NCBI GenBank assembly: GCA_024036415.1
Contig: JAMWET010000805.1
Coordinates: 289,501-353,500 of the forward strand
Length of the DNA stretch: 64,000 nt
Direction of reading: 5' to 3'
From: Prochilodus magdalenae
Taxonomy: Eukaryota > Chordata > Actinopteri > Characiformes > Prochilodontidae
Below the pieces are notes generated by a model that did not search any database, was not told the origin of the DNA, and saw only the letters and a list, made by a program, of their open reading frames with translations. Positions 49,533 to 61,902 of this stretch are shown piece after piece; within the stretch, counting starts at the first letter, position 1; each line of letters opens with the position of its first letter. Both the position numbers and the translations under genes were made by a program.

Positions 49533-51631
49533 CAGTCTTACACAAAGTTCAACATAAAATCCAACTGCAGTTAATATTAAGAAATTTGGCCGGAATCCCA
49601 TTCTCCCATTCACCAGTGCAATTCCTGGAAATCAGAAGATAAAAAACAGAAGCGTCTGGATGAGACACTTTCAAGGTTCTCCTGACAGAAGACATCTGGC
49701 TTTTGCATTGGGATCATGACCTCTCCAGGTGTTATCTCAACTAACCTTCTCCTAAAAGCAACAGGAATGTAAGCATTAGGGTATTTAAAGAGCGAACGCC
49801 GTCATCTGTAGAATGAAAAAAGCCACAAGCCAATTTTCAGCCACATATTTTTCATCCTAGAAATGTGAGGAAGGCCTTAGGGAATTTTCCTAAGGCCTTC
49901 GCATAACCCTCCTTGTTCCTTCACCAAGCCTCAGTCTGAAGTTCTTATCTGCTGGCTTTTAATGTAATTCCTCTAACAGGACTAAAAATCTGGAATTAAA
50001 TACACTTGTAGTATTATAATAATGCATCCATGACTGGCATTACTGTGCATGCATGTAGTTGTTAAACAGAGTGCACAGTAAGCATGATGGATCAAAACAG
50101 GTCATCCCATGCTGTGGAGGGAACTGAAGCGAGTTACCAACTATTCAATTAGCAGACTGCAGACATCCTAATCCAATAAAGCCGAATGAATGCACCGCCT
50201 TAAGAAGAGTCAGGTTTAATATGAGCTTATGCTGGAGGAGCTTAAGGCAGTCCAGCACCATGAGCTTTGGATAAGCTATAATTCACTGACTACATCACAA
50301 GGTGGCATGTTGAGTTTGCTCCAGGTTGTAACTGATATGATAGAAAGATGAGGTGACATATGCACAGTGCAGTGTTTACATGGGTTTGTCAATTGTGTAA
50401 CATCTTCAGTAGACAGCAGTAAGCAGATATGTCACAGCTTTCCCATCCCTTCCTTCCATAAATCACTCGCAAAGAAAACTATCCATGTTGTAGCTGTTCT
50501 GCTACAGATTAAAAGCCATATGTGGAAAAAGCCGTTCTCTGACTGACAGCAAATGGTGTTTCAACAGATTAGACTACTGAAGTCCTGGGTCCTGGGCATG
50601 TATACTAAGGGTGCTCAAACTTTTTTGTTTGGAGGGGCCGAAGTTTCAGGCTTGCATTGGGCCACAGGGCCAAAAAGACAATCAAGTAACACAAGCATTG
50701 GGAACGTAGAGGCCTACTTGGGCCAACTTCAGCCCATGGGCTACACTTTGACTTAGGGTGGTGACTAACTTCTTCTCTTTTCTATATTAGTACTTCGCAA
50801 TTCTTGAAATTCCTCTTTTCTTTGCGTGGGGGGAGTGGAGGTGGTAAGGGTGCAATTAATTCCATTTAGAACTTTTGTTGCTTCACTGCAGCTCATACCT
50901 CTGACTGTGGTGCTTTTACAATGTGCTGCAGGGGAAAATAAACAGACGGACGGACTTAATTTTACTTTTACTCAATTATACTTCTGAGGAAGTGAGCCGA
51001 CTGTTTACTCAGCTACATCCCTGTCATTAACATTTTAAGTTCCCTTTTGTTTTTTTTAGGAGTTTTTTTTTTTTTTTTAATTCCCTGTGTTGGTCCTGCA
51101 CCTGGACTCTTTTACTGTTAGTCCCAGCTCTATATCAGGCGCTTTTAGTATTTCATTTGAGACCCAAAGTGTCCCAAAGAGAAAACAACCGTGCCAGACC
51201 ATTCCAGTGCTGATAGAAGCTGAGTGTACTAAGACGATTTACTGCAGTACTTTTGGAAATTCAATACTTTACAAGTTTCAAACTTAAAGGGAACTCCAAT
51301 TTTGCAAATTTGCTGCCTAATTAACCAGATAAAATGTACACAGAGTCATTCTGTGTGGTTTGGTGTGAAATGCTCCATTCTATAGAAACTTACCAGAAAG
51401 TCAGACCCGTTCACAGCGGTGGTGATAGGAACCAGACGTCTGCCTCTAAAAGCTAAACACCCCCTTAACAGAAAGTTATTATGGGTAATCGTTATCAATA
51501 GGCTGCCTGGTGAATGAGGTACTGTATTATGGTAGTTTTACTGATTTGGTTTGGGTCTTTTTTAGTCCAGTCATGGTAAAGGGATATATGAAGGATGTCC
51601 TCTGGAAAAAAAAAAAGTTCCCACATTTATC
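49533..51631. other. Presumed tsku 5' intron, no exon found
   Basis: Contains a 12-bp perfect hairpin at 49870-49900 and a hAT-like remnant near 50607-50752 (gtgctcaaacttttttg ... ctacactttgactta). No coding similarity. Confidence 0.4.
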
Positions 51632-51880
51632 CATTGTAGCCCAGAGAAACATGTAGCTCCATTTTTGTCCATTTTTACTTTTATGCACACCAGGTTGCTG
51701 TCTGCTGTTCACATTGTGTGAAAATTTAATGATGAATGAACCAACAGAAATGATCCGAAACTGCTTGCAACAAAGTCTGGTTCTATTGACTGACATTAAA
51801 GTTATTGAGGCTTCTGCCCTCTTTTGTAAAGCTGCTATTTTGGAGATACTGGTCTTTCTTTGGACAGCAACTATATATTT
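51632..51880 (-). mobile_element. Short inverted-repeat element, copy D
   Basis: Reverse-orientation copy: ctttctttggacagcaac at the right, agagaaacatgtagctcc at the left, with interior matches to copies A-C. Confidence 0.75.
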
Positions 51881-52729
51881 CACCACTTATCAAAACCACC
51901 AGCAAATCCACACAACCCTTCTGTTGTGTTGATGATGGTAAAATAATGGATAAAATGGGAACTTTTAAATTTTTTTTAGAACATCCTTCATGTATTTCTT
52001 CACCATGACCAGATTGACTCTTTTATTGTTACTCTATTGACTTCCACTGATGTTCTTTCACTAGGCCTGGACGATTTGGGGAAAACATCTGACGTCTGAT
52101 TTGTCCTGACTTTAACTTGTGATTATCTTCTAGAAATGAAAGGTTTGTGTTCTAGTTGTGTTGCAGACATAGTGATCCCTGGTTCCCACCACCACCACCA
52201 ACACTGTACAGACATCTGAGTCCGGGGTCTGCAAGTTTCTCTGCGAAAGAGCAACAAAACAATCCCAACCAAAACAATCTCAATTACTAATTTACAGAGA
52301 CGTTTTGGGAAGTCGCCGGAGTTCCCCTTTAATGCTGCTGTGCTGAGGCACTTTTTGGCAGGGACTTCAGTCTGAGTCAGTGAAGTGAGACCACTTTTAC
52401 TGGAGTATGGCTTCATGCTGGTCTCTCATCGCAGTACGTAAGCAGACTGCGTGCCTACGTCAAGACGATAAAGGCTCTGTACAGTGTCAGAAAGTGCACT
52501 TTGCCAAGAAATAGACCACAACTGATTAAAAAGTGAGAGTTACCGAGCCTCTGTTCACCCTGAGCGCCGGTCAGAAATTTCTATATCAATCCGCCTCACG
52601 CAAAACGCCTAAACAGCCCATATATGCCAACCATGCGTACAGCAGGACCCCAGATCTGTCCTGCTTTCCACAAGCGGGTACTGTTCACTGTGCTGCACAG
52701 CCTGTCTAACTTCTTGTGAAACACTCACC

Positions 52730-52990
52730 ACCACGCGCCTCCGCCGCTCCACTTCATGGCCGCTGGGCTGCATTCACTTCTTTCTGGAGGAGGATCTGAA
52801 CACTGCAGTCGAGGTTCGCCTACATCGCAGCAGCGACCTCGTCCTTCACGCTTCTTTCATCCAGACGACGTGGGCACTCCAAACGGGACGGCTGTGCTCG
52901 GGGGGAGAAGTGAGAGCAGACTAAAGCCCATATTGCGAGTCCGTGACTGGAGATTGGGTGGTGCGTGAGGGAGTGTGTAAGTTGGAGCTC
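52730..52990 (-). promoter_or_regulatory. GC-rich block: possible tsku promoter and first non-coding exon
   Basis: This is the most CpG-rich stretch outside repeats. On the minus strand a good donor, GTG|gtgagtgtttc, ends a candidate exon at 52729. If joined to the acceptor before tsku, a minus-strand ATG at 52757 would open a 9-codon upstream frame whose stop is formed across the splice, 5 nt before the tsku start. The link to tsku is inference from strand, position and splice signals only. Confidence 0.35.
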
Positions 52991-53167
52991 CAGTGTAAGA
53001 GCCTCGCCCACCGTAAGGCTGTCTGTAACACCCACACTCTCACGTAATGCAGCAGCAGGAAAGGGCCACCCCACCGCAGGACCCCGCGCAGATTTGGCCA
53101 TGCTCATTCAGTAACATGCTGTGGACATTCAGAACAGGCCCCTACTTTGAGTCATTTCCTTATCTAG

Positions 53168-53175
53168 CTGTCTAG

Positions 53176-53213
<38 letters not shown>

Positions 53214-53268
53214 GTCTGTCTGTCTGTTTCAAGTTTATCTGTCTGTCTATCCTTCCATCCATGTTGTT

Positions 53269-53318
<50 letters not shown>

Positions 53319-53389
53319 CTTCTACCCATGTCGTTTCTGTCTTTCTTCTTTCTGTCTGTCTATCTGTCTGTGTCCTTCCATCCATGTTG

Positions 53390-53475
<86 letters not shown>

Positions 53476-53578
53476 ATCTGTCTGTCTGTCTGTTTCAAGT
53501 CTATCTGTCTGTCTATCCTTCCACCCATGTCGTTTCTGTCTTTCTTCTTTCTGTCTGTGTCCTTCCATCCATGTTGTT

Positions 53579-53653
<75 letters not shown>

Positions 53654-53960
53654 CCTTCCATCCATGTTGTTTCTGTCTGTCTGTCTATCCTTCCATCCAT
53701 GTCGTTTCTGTCTTTCTTCTTTCTGTCTGTCTGTCTGTCTGTCTTTTTTTTTCTGTCTGTCTAGCTGTATGTGCTTCTGTCTGTCTGTCCCTTTTTGTTT
53801 CTGTCTGTCTATCTGTATGTGTTTTTGTCTTTCTGTCTCTCTGTTTGCCTTCCGACCAGCCATTCCATCTATCTATCTGTCTGTCAGCCTGTATAATAAT
53901 CTATTTCTATTTCTTTTTTTTGTCTGCCTGTCTATCGGCCTGTATGTTTCTGTCTGTCTG
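53168..53960. repeat. (CTGT)n/(CTAT)n tetranucleotide block
   Basis: About 800 bp of CTGT and CTAT runs separated by a repeated spacer (ccttccatccatgttgtttc and variants). The spacers recur at least six times, so the array grew by copying whole blocks. Long frames across it are artefacts of the 4-bp period. Confidence 0.95.
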
Positions 53961-56229
53961 TTTGTCTGTTGTGGTTGTTTATTTTGAGAAGCCCCCTATT
54001 CTGAATCATTTCCTGATTTTTAGAAAAGTGGTTAATCTGCTGTTGCCTGATCACACTGTGACGACTGAATGTGCACTGTATTCAGTTCCTTGTTTTTCTC
54101 TCCCATTACAGGTCCAGATTAGTTTGCATGTCTTGCATTTTTGGAGTTGGCAGCGCTGTTCTTGAATCACTTAAAACTATGTCTTCCAGTAATGTACACT
54201 GTAGAGCAGTTAGACCTGCTGGGCAATTAAACTAGCCTCATTTAAACCTATCTGTCCTATCTGTGCCTTGAACCAGGATATACAGAACACACAGCAGTGC
54301 TTTAATCTGCGCTGTATGGATGTGTACATGTGTGTAGTGTGAGTAAACGTGTGTATTTATTAAGAGAGTCACTTTGCTCCTACAAGATAACAGGAGGAAA
54401 TACAAACCAGATAAGCGCAGATAATCAGCTTGTTTGCAAAACTAAAATAGCCACAGTCATTTTCATAACACTGTCCACTGTATCAATAACACTTCAATAA
54501 GAGCTACTTTTATAACAGGAGGCTGCAGTGAAGTATTCCAGACTAAGTCTGGGTATATACAGTATATATTTCTACGGTGATAAATTATTTCACAACACAA
54601 TATACACACACATATATATATATATAAAATAAATAAATAAATAAAATAAATATATATATATATATCCTCAGGACTGACCACCTGCATGTTTATTATAAAG
54701 AGAAAAAAAACTAGTCCAGTTTAAAGGGATTTAGTGCAACATAGTATGTACAAACATTGAACAAAATTACAGTCACAGTAACAGTTGTGTTTTTTATATG
54801 TTCCAAAAAATCAGATGTCAAATTTTGACATACTGTGGATCATGAAAATGTCTGGAAGTATCACAATATTATATTTTGCCATACCATCCAGCTCTATTTC
54901 AAGCTATTTTAATCATTTGATGTACTATATGTACATGTATTAGACTGTATACCCAAAATCAGGCCAACAGACCAATGATCAATCAAAAAACAAAAACAAC
55001 AAACAAACAAACAAAAGCCCCACACATTCATTTCACTACTAAATGACACGCTAGTGTTTGTGGCTCTGTTGATCGTGATTATACGCTGTACCGTATGAAC
55101 AATCCTGGTCAAATGACATGTTTTGTTAATAGCTGAGTTGAAAATGTCATTTGACCAGACGCACCCAGACTTTTGCTTATGACTGTACTCCATTAAACTC
55201 TTGCGTAAGATGATTGTGGATTGATTTGTAGACCAATACAATCTGGATATACGGTCTCACTTGCTCTCGTAATTCAGTGTCATTGCCTCATTCTGCCTCA
55301 AATGATTAACAATCTTCATCTGTGACCAGTAAACATCTTAGGCATGATGATCTTCTAGACCACATGTGAACATAGCATAAAAACATTTAAACAAGTAAAC
55401 TAATTTCCATTACATGTGACTGCTTTAGTCATAAAAAACATACGAGAGTCAGTATTTAAATAGAAATATGTACAAATATGAATAAACCAAACAATAATTA
55501 TTACTAAAAATAGACAAAAATCCTTTTAATAGTAGGCTACCATAGTGTTGCTGTATGAACTGGTTGCGCTCTCCCTCTCTCATCTGCTGAGTAAATAACA
55601 TTTAGCTAAACATCTCATTAAACTCTAATATATCATTTAGCCTGTCCAGCTTTAGCAAGAGCATAACATCACTGAAGAAAAAACACTTTTTAGATTTGCT
55701 GAAGGACTATTTGCAGTAGGACTGACTCCACACACGGCCGTATGATATGATGGTGTGAAAATGCCGGCCCACATGTAAAGAATATTGGCCTATTTGTCAT
55801 ATTTCTGTAATAAACAAAACACAAGCATATGTAGGATGAGGATGACAGTGTTTTAATGACAGTCAGGGATCCCCTCAGACTGGAAATCAATATCAAAATG
55901 AATATGCCTTTTATTACATATACTCCTTTCCTTTCAGCAGTTACAACTATCTGTAATTTCATGGATATAAACAACCACTGATAACAGTACAGAAGAAGTT
56001 CCACTGTGTCTTAACCATGGTCCTGGGGGCACCCTGCTCTGCACACTTAACAGAGCTGCATGGGGTGTATTAAAGCAGGGAATCCACTAACACTGTGCCT
56101 TCAGGGCCAGGGTTAAGAAACAATGGCGTAAATCTCAGTGCTCAGGACGTTTGCTTTCTCCTGGAGTAACTTCAAAACACACAGCTCCACCTAGTGGTGA
56201 AAACATCTCAGCACTCTTGGCACAATGAA
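53961..56229. other. Intergenic, no gene found
   Basis: No coding similarity. A TA/AAT run lies at about 54601-54665. Confidence 0.45.
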
Positions 56230-58130
56230 CGATGAACGAGAGTGGCCCTCTTCCAACTGTAGGCTCTTGGAGAGAGTGGTGTTCAGGAACGTGTATGAGG
56301 AAATTCACATTGAGAGGGATTTTAGGTGTTTTATCCTCTACAGTTCAGAACATCATCAAAATGTTCAGGCAATTCAGGTATAGCGCTGTGCTGAAAAGAA
56401 AAGCCAGAAAACCACAGCAGCATGTCCCTGACCTTTAACCCTTCAGATAGCACTGCATTAAAACTGGCAAAGATACATATTACCAGATGGGATATTGTGG
56501 GGGATATCGCCACTGAACACGGTTTGTTGCTGCATCTACAAACGTCATGCCGTTTGTCTGGAAATGTGTAATGCGTTAGTGTACTGTAAGTAGTGTGTTG
56601 GTGTACGGTAACTCAGTAAGTGTAATGCGTTAGTGTGCTGTAAGTAGTGTGTTGGTGTGCAGTAACTCAGTAAGTGTAATGCGTTAGTGTACAGTAAGCA
56701 GTGTGTTGGTGTACGGTAACTCAGTAAGTGTAATGCGTTAGTGTGCTGTAAGTAGTGTGTTGGTGTACAGTAACTCAGTAAGTGTAATGTGTTAGTGTAC
56801 TGTAAGTAGTGTGTTGGTGTACAGTAACTCAGTAAGTGTAATGTGTTAGTGTACTGTACGTAGTGTTGGTGTACAGTAACGCAGTAAGTGTAATGCGTTA
56901 GTGTACTGTAAGTAGTGTGCTGGTGTACAGTAACTCAGTAAGTGTAATGCGTTAGTGTGCTGTAAGTAGCGTGTTGGTGTACAGTAACTCAGTAAGTGTA
57001 ATGTGTTAGTGTGCTGTAAGTAGTGTGTAGGTGTACAGTAACTCAGTAAGTGTAATGTGTTAGTGTACTGTTAGTGTGTTGGTGTACGGTAACTCAGTAA
57101 GTGTAATGTGTTAGTGTACTGTAAGTAGTGTTGGTGTACAGTAACTCAGTAAGTGTAACGTGTTAGTGTTCTATAAGTAATGTGTTGTGTACAGTAACTC
57201 AGTAAGTGTAATGTGTTAGTGTTCTTTAAGTAGTGTGTTGGTGTACAGTAACTCAGTAAGTGTAATGTGTTAGTGTACTGTAATTAGTGTGTTGGTGTAC
57301 AGTAACTCAGGAAATGAATTGTGCTTTAGATTAATAGGCATTATGTTTTGGGGGTCAAAAAAGAACAGCACCATCCAGATTGTTACCAGCATAAAGTTTA
57401 AAAAGCAGAATCTGTCATGGTATGTAGGAGAAATCAAGTAGTAATCTTATCTGGGAAGTTACTTTTAACAATGAACATGTTTTGGATTAGCATGCTGTCT
57501 TTTAGCCATTTTCAGGGAGACAACACCAAGCTACATTCTGCACAAGTCACAACAGCATGGCTGTCCAAGCTCTCCAAAAGTGTGCAGGTGCTGTACTGGC
57601 CTACTCGGACTCCATACTGGCCTTATTAAGTTCACACTCAAAATGTGACTACAAAGCCTCTGTACAGTTGCATAGCTGAAGACATGTATAGAGGAACAGA
57701 TCGGAAATGGGTTCGTTCAGTCCCCAAACGATTATTAAAAGGAATGGAATGCGAATCTCCTACTTCCCACTTCTCCACCTTCCTCCTACTGTGTGTTCAT
57801 GATTGGAAGTTTCTCCCATCAGTCTCCTGATGTCATAGTGATACAAATCAATTGGGTTTTTCTTAATTTCTATATGAGATTTGTGTCATGGTATCTGGCA
57901 ACCTTGGCAAAAACCCAGTCTATGGGAAATTCTCGAGAATTGTGCAGAAATGTGGCCCAACTGCATAATTCTTTTAAGCACAAGTAACTGAACACTGAAG
58001 TGGCCTACATCCAGAAACGTGGCCAGTAAAAGCCAAATTGAGTCACGGCTGTTATTGGTGCTTGTGGAGGTAGTACACACTATTAGGTACGTTTCATTCA
58101 CAGGTGACTGTTTTGTCTGGTGAGGTTATA
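56230..58130 (+). pseudogene. Scattered Tc1-type transposase remnants with an embedded minisatellite
   Basis: A helix-turn-helix-like piece (LSSTVQNIIKMFRQF, then KRKARKPQQHVPDL) lies at 56232-56438. A D-N motif piece (DNTKLHSAQVTTAWLSKL, then VQVLYWPTRTPY) is at 57510-57626, and the 3' segment shared with 25880 is at 57905-58130. Order and strand fit one decayed Tc1/mariner copy split by the 54-bp array. Confidence 0.55.
56565..57308. repeat. 54-bp minisatellite
   Basis: About 13-14 copies of a unit made of gtaatgcgttagtgtactgt, aagtagtgtgttggtgtacg, gtaactcagtaagt. Some units have small deletions (for example the 'gtagtgttggtg' forms). Confidence 0.9.
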
Positions 58131-58143
58131 TCCTCAGTTTTTT

Positions 58144-58320
58144 CTTGGAACTTCATATCAGTTAGTTTAGCACAGTTTGTAACAGACAGACAAAACAAAT
58201 GAAGCAAAAACAAACAATAATATAATTTGTCCTCAAGCTTTAATTAGTTTATTATTTTCAGGTCATAGAGCCTTACAGATTATCCAGGCATTTCTTTTCT
58301 TTAGATTAAACTTCCATTGT
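58144..58320. repeat. Direct repeat, left copy, flanking the triplet array
   Basis: Shares with 60968-61150, in order: tatcag(t/c)tagttt, gtaacagacagacaaaaca, atttgtcctc, tttattttcaggtcatagag (with c/t variants), ccttacagat, ttccattgttt. About 180 bp, clearly homologous, same orientation. Confidence 0.85.
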
Positions 58321-58754
58321 TTACCATGATTTTTTTTTTCCCAATAATAACTGACACATTTCTTACCATAAGCATTTGCTTAAGAGCCCAGAGAAACATG
58401 AGGAGCTTGCAGGTACATTGTTTTCAGGTCGTGTAATAATATAATTTGCATGTTGAACACTGAGAAGACAGTGTCCCATGAATGTGTAAAATTGAATCTG
58501 TTTGCACCAGAAGATGATATGAAAATGCCCTCTCTTGAAGTTAACTTTTTTTGGAAATTATAGAGTTAAAGTATAGAGTTAAATTAAAAGTTGTTTTTAT
58601 TACGAGCATGCACTTTACACAGTGTCAGTTCAAAGTACCTTTTACAGTGCAAGAAAAGCTTAAAATCTTTTTTATTTGTATTTATTAATCTGTTTTAGTT
58701 ATACACATAGCTTTAATTATTTACACATTCTATTAGCTCACGGCGCATTATTGT

Positions 58755-60725
58755 AACAGTAGTAATAGTAGTAGTGGCAGTGGTAGTAATAGCAGTAGTA
58801 ATAGTAGTAGTTCTAGCAGTAGTAGTAATAGTAGTAGTAGTATTAGTAGTTCTAGCAGTAGTAGTAATAGTAGTAGTTCTACCAGTAGTAGTGGTAGTAA
58901 TAGTAGTCGCAGTGGTAGCAGTAGTAATGGTAGTCATAGTAGTAGTAATAGTAGTAATCGTAGCAGTAGTAGTAACAGTAGTAGTCATAATGGTGGTGGT
59001 TTCAGTAGTAGTAGTAGCAGTGGTACTAGTGGTAGTAGTAGTACTGGTAGTAGTAACAGTCATAGTAGTAGTAGCAGCAGTAGTAGTGGTGGTGGTAGTA
59101 GTAGTAGCAGCAGTAGTGGTAGCAGTAATGGTGGTGGTATCAGTGGTATCAGTAGTAGTGTTAGCAGCAGTGGTGGTGGTAGTAATAGTAGCAGCAGTAG
59201 TGGTGGTAGTAGAAGCAGTAGTAGTGGTGGTGGTAGTCATAGTAGTAATAGTAGTAATCGTAGCAGTAGTAGTAACAGTTGTAGTTATAATGGTGGTGGT
59301 TTCAGTAGTAGTAGTAGTAGTGGTAGTACTGGTAGTAGTAACAGTTGTAGTAGTAGCAGCAGTAGTAGTGGTGGTGGTAGCAGTAGTAGTGGTGATGGTG
59401 GTGGTAGTAGTAGTAGCAGCAGTAGTGGTGGTAGTAGAAGCAGTAGTAGTGGTGGTGGTAGTCATAGTAGTAATAGTAGTAATCGTAGCAGTAGTAGTAA
59501 CAGTTGTAGTTATAATGGTGGTGGTTTCAGTAGTAGTAGTAGTAGTGGTAGTACTGGTAGTAGTAACAGTTGTAGTAGTAGCAGCAGTAGTAGTGGTGGT
59601 GGTAGCAGTAGTAGTGGTGATGGTGGTGGTAGTAGTAGTAGCAGCAGTAGTGGTAGCAGTAATGGTGGTGGTAGCAGTGGTATCAGTAGTAGTGGTGGTG
59701 GTAGTAGTAATAGTAGCAGCAGTAGTGGTGGTAGTAGTAGTAGTGGTAGTAGAAGCAGTAGTAGTGGTGGTGGTAGCGGTAGTAGTGGTGGTGGTGGTAG
59801 CCGTAGTAGTGGTGGCAGCAGTAGTGGTGGCAGCAGTAGTAATGGTGCTATCAGTAGCAGTGTTAGCAGTAGTAGTGGTGGTGGTGTTAGTAGTAGTAGC
59901 AATAGTGGAGGTGGCAGCAGTATTAGTGGTATCAGTTGTAGTGTTAGCAGTGGTAGCAGTAATAGTGGTAGTAGCGTTGTGGTAGTAGTAATAGCAGCAG
60001 CAGTAATGGTGGTGGTATCAGTAGTAGTGTCAGCGGTAGTAGTAGTAGTGGTAGTAGCGATAGCAGCAGCAGTAATGGTGGTGGTATCAGTAGTAGTGTT
60101 AGCAGTAGTAGTAGTAGTGGTGGTGGCGGCACCAGCAGTAGTAGTGGTGGTGGTGGTAGCAATAGTAGTGGTAGTAGTAGTGGGGGTAGCAATAGTGGTG
60201 GTAGTAGTAGTAGTAGTGGTGGTAGTGGTGGTGGTGGTGGCAGCAGCAGTAGTGGTGGTAGCAACAGTAGTGGCAGTAGTAGTGGTGGTAGCAATAGTAG
60301 TGGTAGTGGTGGCAGCAGCAGTAGTAGTGGTAGTGGTGGTAGTAGCAGTAGTAGTAGTGGTGGTGGTAGCAGTAGTAGTGGTGGTGGTAGTAGTAGTGGT
60401 GGTGGTGGCAGCAGCAGCAGTGGTGGTGGTGGTAGCAATAGGTGTGGTAGTAGCAGAAGTAGTGTTAGCAGTAGTAGTAGTGGTGGTGGTAGCAGTAGTA
60501 GTGGTAGAAGTAGTGGTGGTAGTAGTAGTAGTGGTGGTGGTAGCAGTAGTAGTGGTAGAAGTAGTGGTGGTAGTAGAAGTAGTGGTGGTAGTAGTAGTAG
60601 TGGTGGTGGCAGCAGCAGTAGTGGTGGTAGTAGTAGTAGTGGTGGTGGCAGCAGCAGTAGTAGTGGTGGTGGTGGTAGTAATAGTAGTGGTAGCAGCAGT
60701 AGTAGTGTTAGCAGTAGTAGCAGTA
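58755..60725. repeat. Two-kilobase AGT/GGT/AGC triplet array
   Basis: Nearly all codon-sized units are AGT, GGT or AGC. All six frames can therefore stay open over long stretches (poly-Val/Ala, poly-Thr, poly-Leu/Pro); these are not genes. A higher-order repeat of about 225 bp is visible: the marker gtcatagtagtaatagtagt recurs near 59236 and 59461, with the following 200 bp nearly identical. Confidence 0.95.
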
Positions 60726-60967
60726 TTTCTCGTAGAGTAGAATTCACTGTTTGTTTTGAAAAGTAAACAAAAACGGCCATATTTATGTTGTAGACATGAG
60801 GAGCTCTGCTTCCCTTCACCACCACTGGAAAGGCATCTGTAAAAGTCTGTAAATTACATTTCAACATCTCAAAGAACTTTACTGGACATTTTAAACAATC
60901 AGTGCAATTCCCCTTTAAATATACCCAACTATGGCCGTGTTACAGTTAATATATCATCATGCCATTT

Positions 60968-61150
60968 CTAGGGACTTTATATCAGCTAGTTTTGCACAGT
61001 TTGCACATTTTGTAACAGACAGACAAAACACATAACCCAAAAACAAAAATAACTTTATTTGTCCTCCAGCTAAAATTAGCTCTTTATTTTCAGGTCATAG
61101 AACCTTACAGATCATGCAGGTGCTTTCTATCATGTAGACTTCCACTGTTT
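60968..61150. repeat. Direct repeat, right copy, flanking the triplet array
   Basis: Partner of 58144-58320; it differs by small indels (extra gcacatttt near 61001). Confidence 0.85.
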
Positions 61151-61621
61151 GCACATTTGCAAGGTCATGCTGGAACAGAGAGTCTGATAGACACAGACTG
61201 ATAGAGAGCAAGCAAAACAATAGACAAGCAAGCAACTGCTGAGACATGCAGAGACAGACAGACTGTCAGACTGCCAGGCATACGAGATGTAGAAACTGGA
61301 GGTTACAACCCAAAACACAAAAAAGCAAAGCCTTTCTGTTCATCAAGCAGATAAACATACAGAAATTGGCTGTGTTTGAGCAAACCATACGACAAACGAG
61401 GAGACAGACAGACACAGTCAGAAAGAAACGCTGTGGCCAAGATGTAAAGATTGTAAAAATATGTTAACAATTAATAAAAATAAATACATAAATAAATAAA
61501 CATACTGAGCAAGACAAACAGAAAGGCAGCTGATCCTTTACTATAAACCTAGTGTCTGGCCAGTGGTCCTATGTTGGTCTCTCCTGACATAAGGGGGGTT
61601 TACACACTGACATACCAAAAG
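61151..61621. other. No gene found
   Basis: Contains short gacagacagac-type runs. No coding similarity. Confidence 0.4.
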
Positions 61622-61885
61622 TCATGGAATAGCGGTATGTACATTGATTATGAAGCGGTGTAACCTCAGGGGATGGCTTTGGAACACCCAAACCTGTGTA
61701 AGTTGTGAAGAGTCATTATGTGAGTAAACAACTTGGACCTGATGGCACAGTGCATTATCCTGCTGGAATATGCCATTGTTGTGGGGATCCATGAAGTCCA
61801 TGAAGGGCTGGTCACCAAGTCCCACCAGCCTGCACAGTGCCTTGATGACAACTGCGGTCCATGGCTTCTTGGGTCTGCGCCACAT
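61622..61885 (-). pseudogene. Tc1/mariner transposase fragment
   Basis: The minus strand reads GIFQQDNALCH within a short broken frame. This is the second catalytic Asp motif (FQQDNAxxH) of Tc1/mariner transposases. A SINE lies immediately beside it. Confidence 0.6.
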
Positions 61886-61902
61886 ACAACCCCTACAGTA
61901 GA

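Noticed and set aside
50607..50752. A second hAT element (gtgctcaaacttttttg ... ctacactttgactta)
   Set aside because: The ends are only loosely inverted and no target duplication is visible; mentioned as a remnant only.
52756..52968. Plus-strand 70-codon frame in the GC-rich block
   Set aside because: No domain or conserved motif; the minus-strand splice signals fit a non-coding first exon better.
53261..54165. Frames of 167-219 codons rich in Leu, Ser and Tyr
   Set aside because: Translation of the CTGT/CTAT tetranucleotide block.
58713..60867. Very long open frames (up to 403 codons) of Val/Ala, Thr or Leu/Pro on both strands
   Set aside because: They are produced by the AGT/GGT/AGC triplet array, which lacks stops in most frames. 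No start context or domain.
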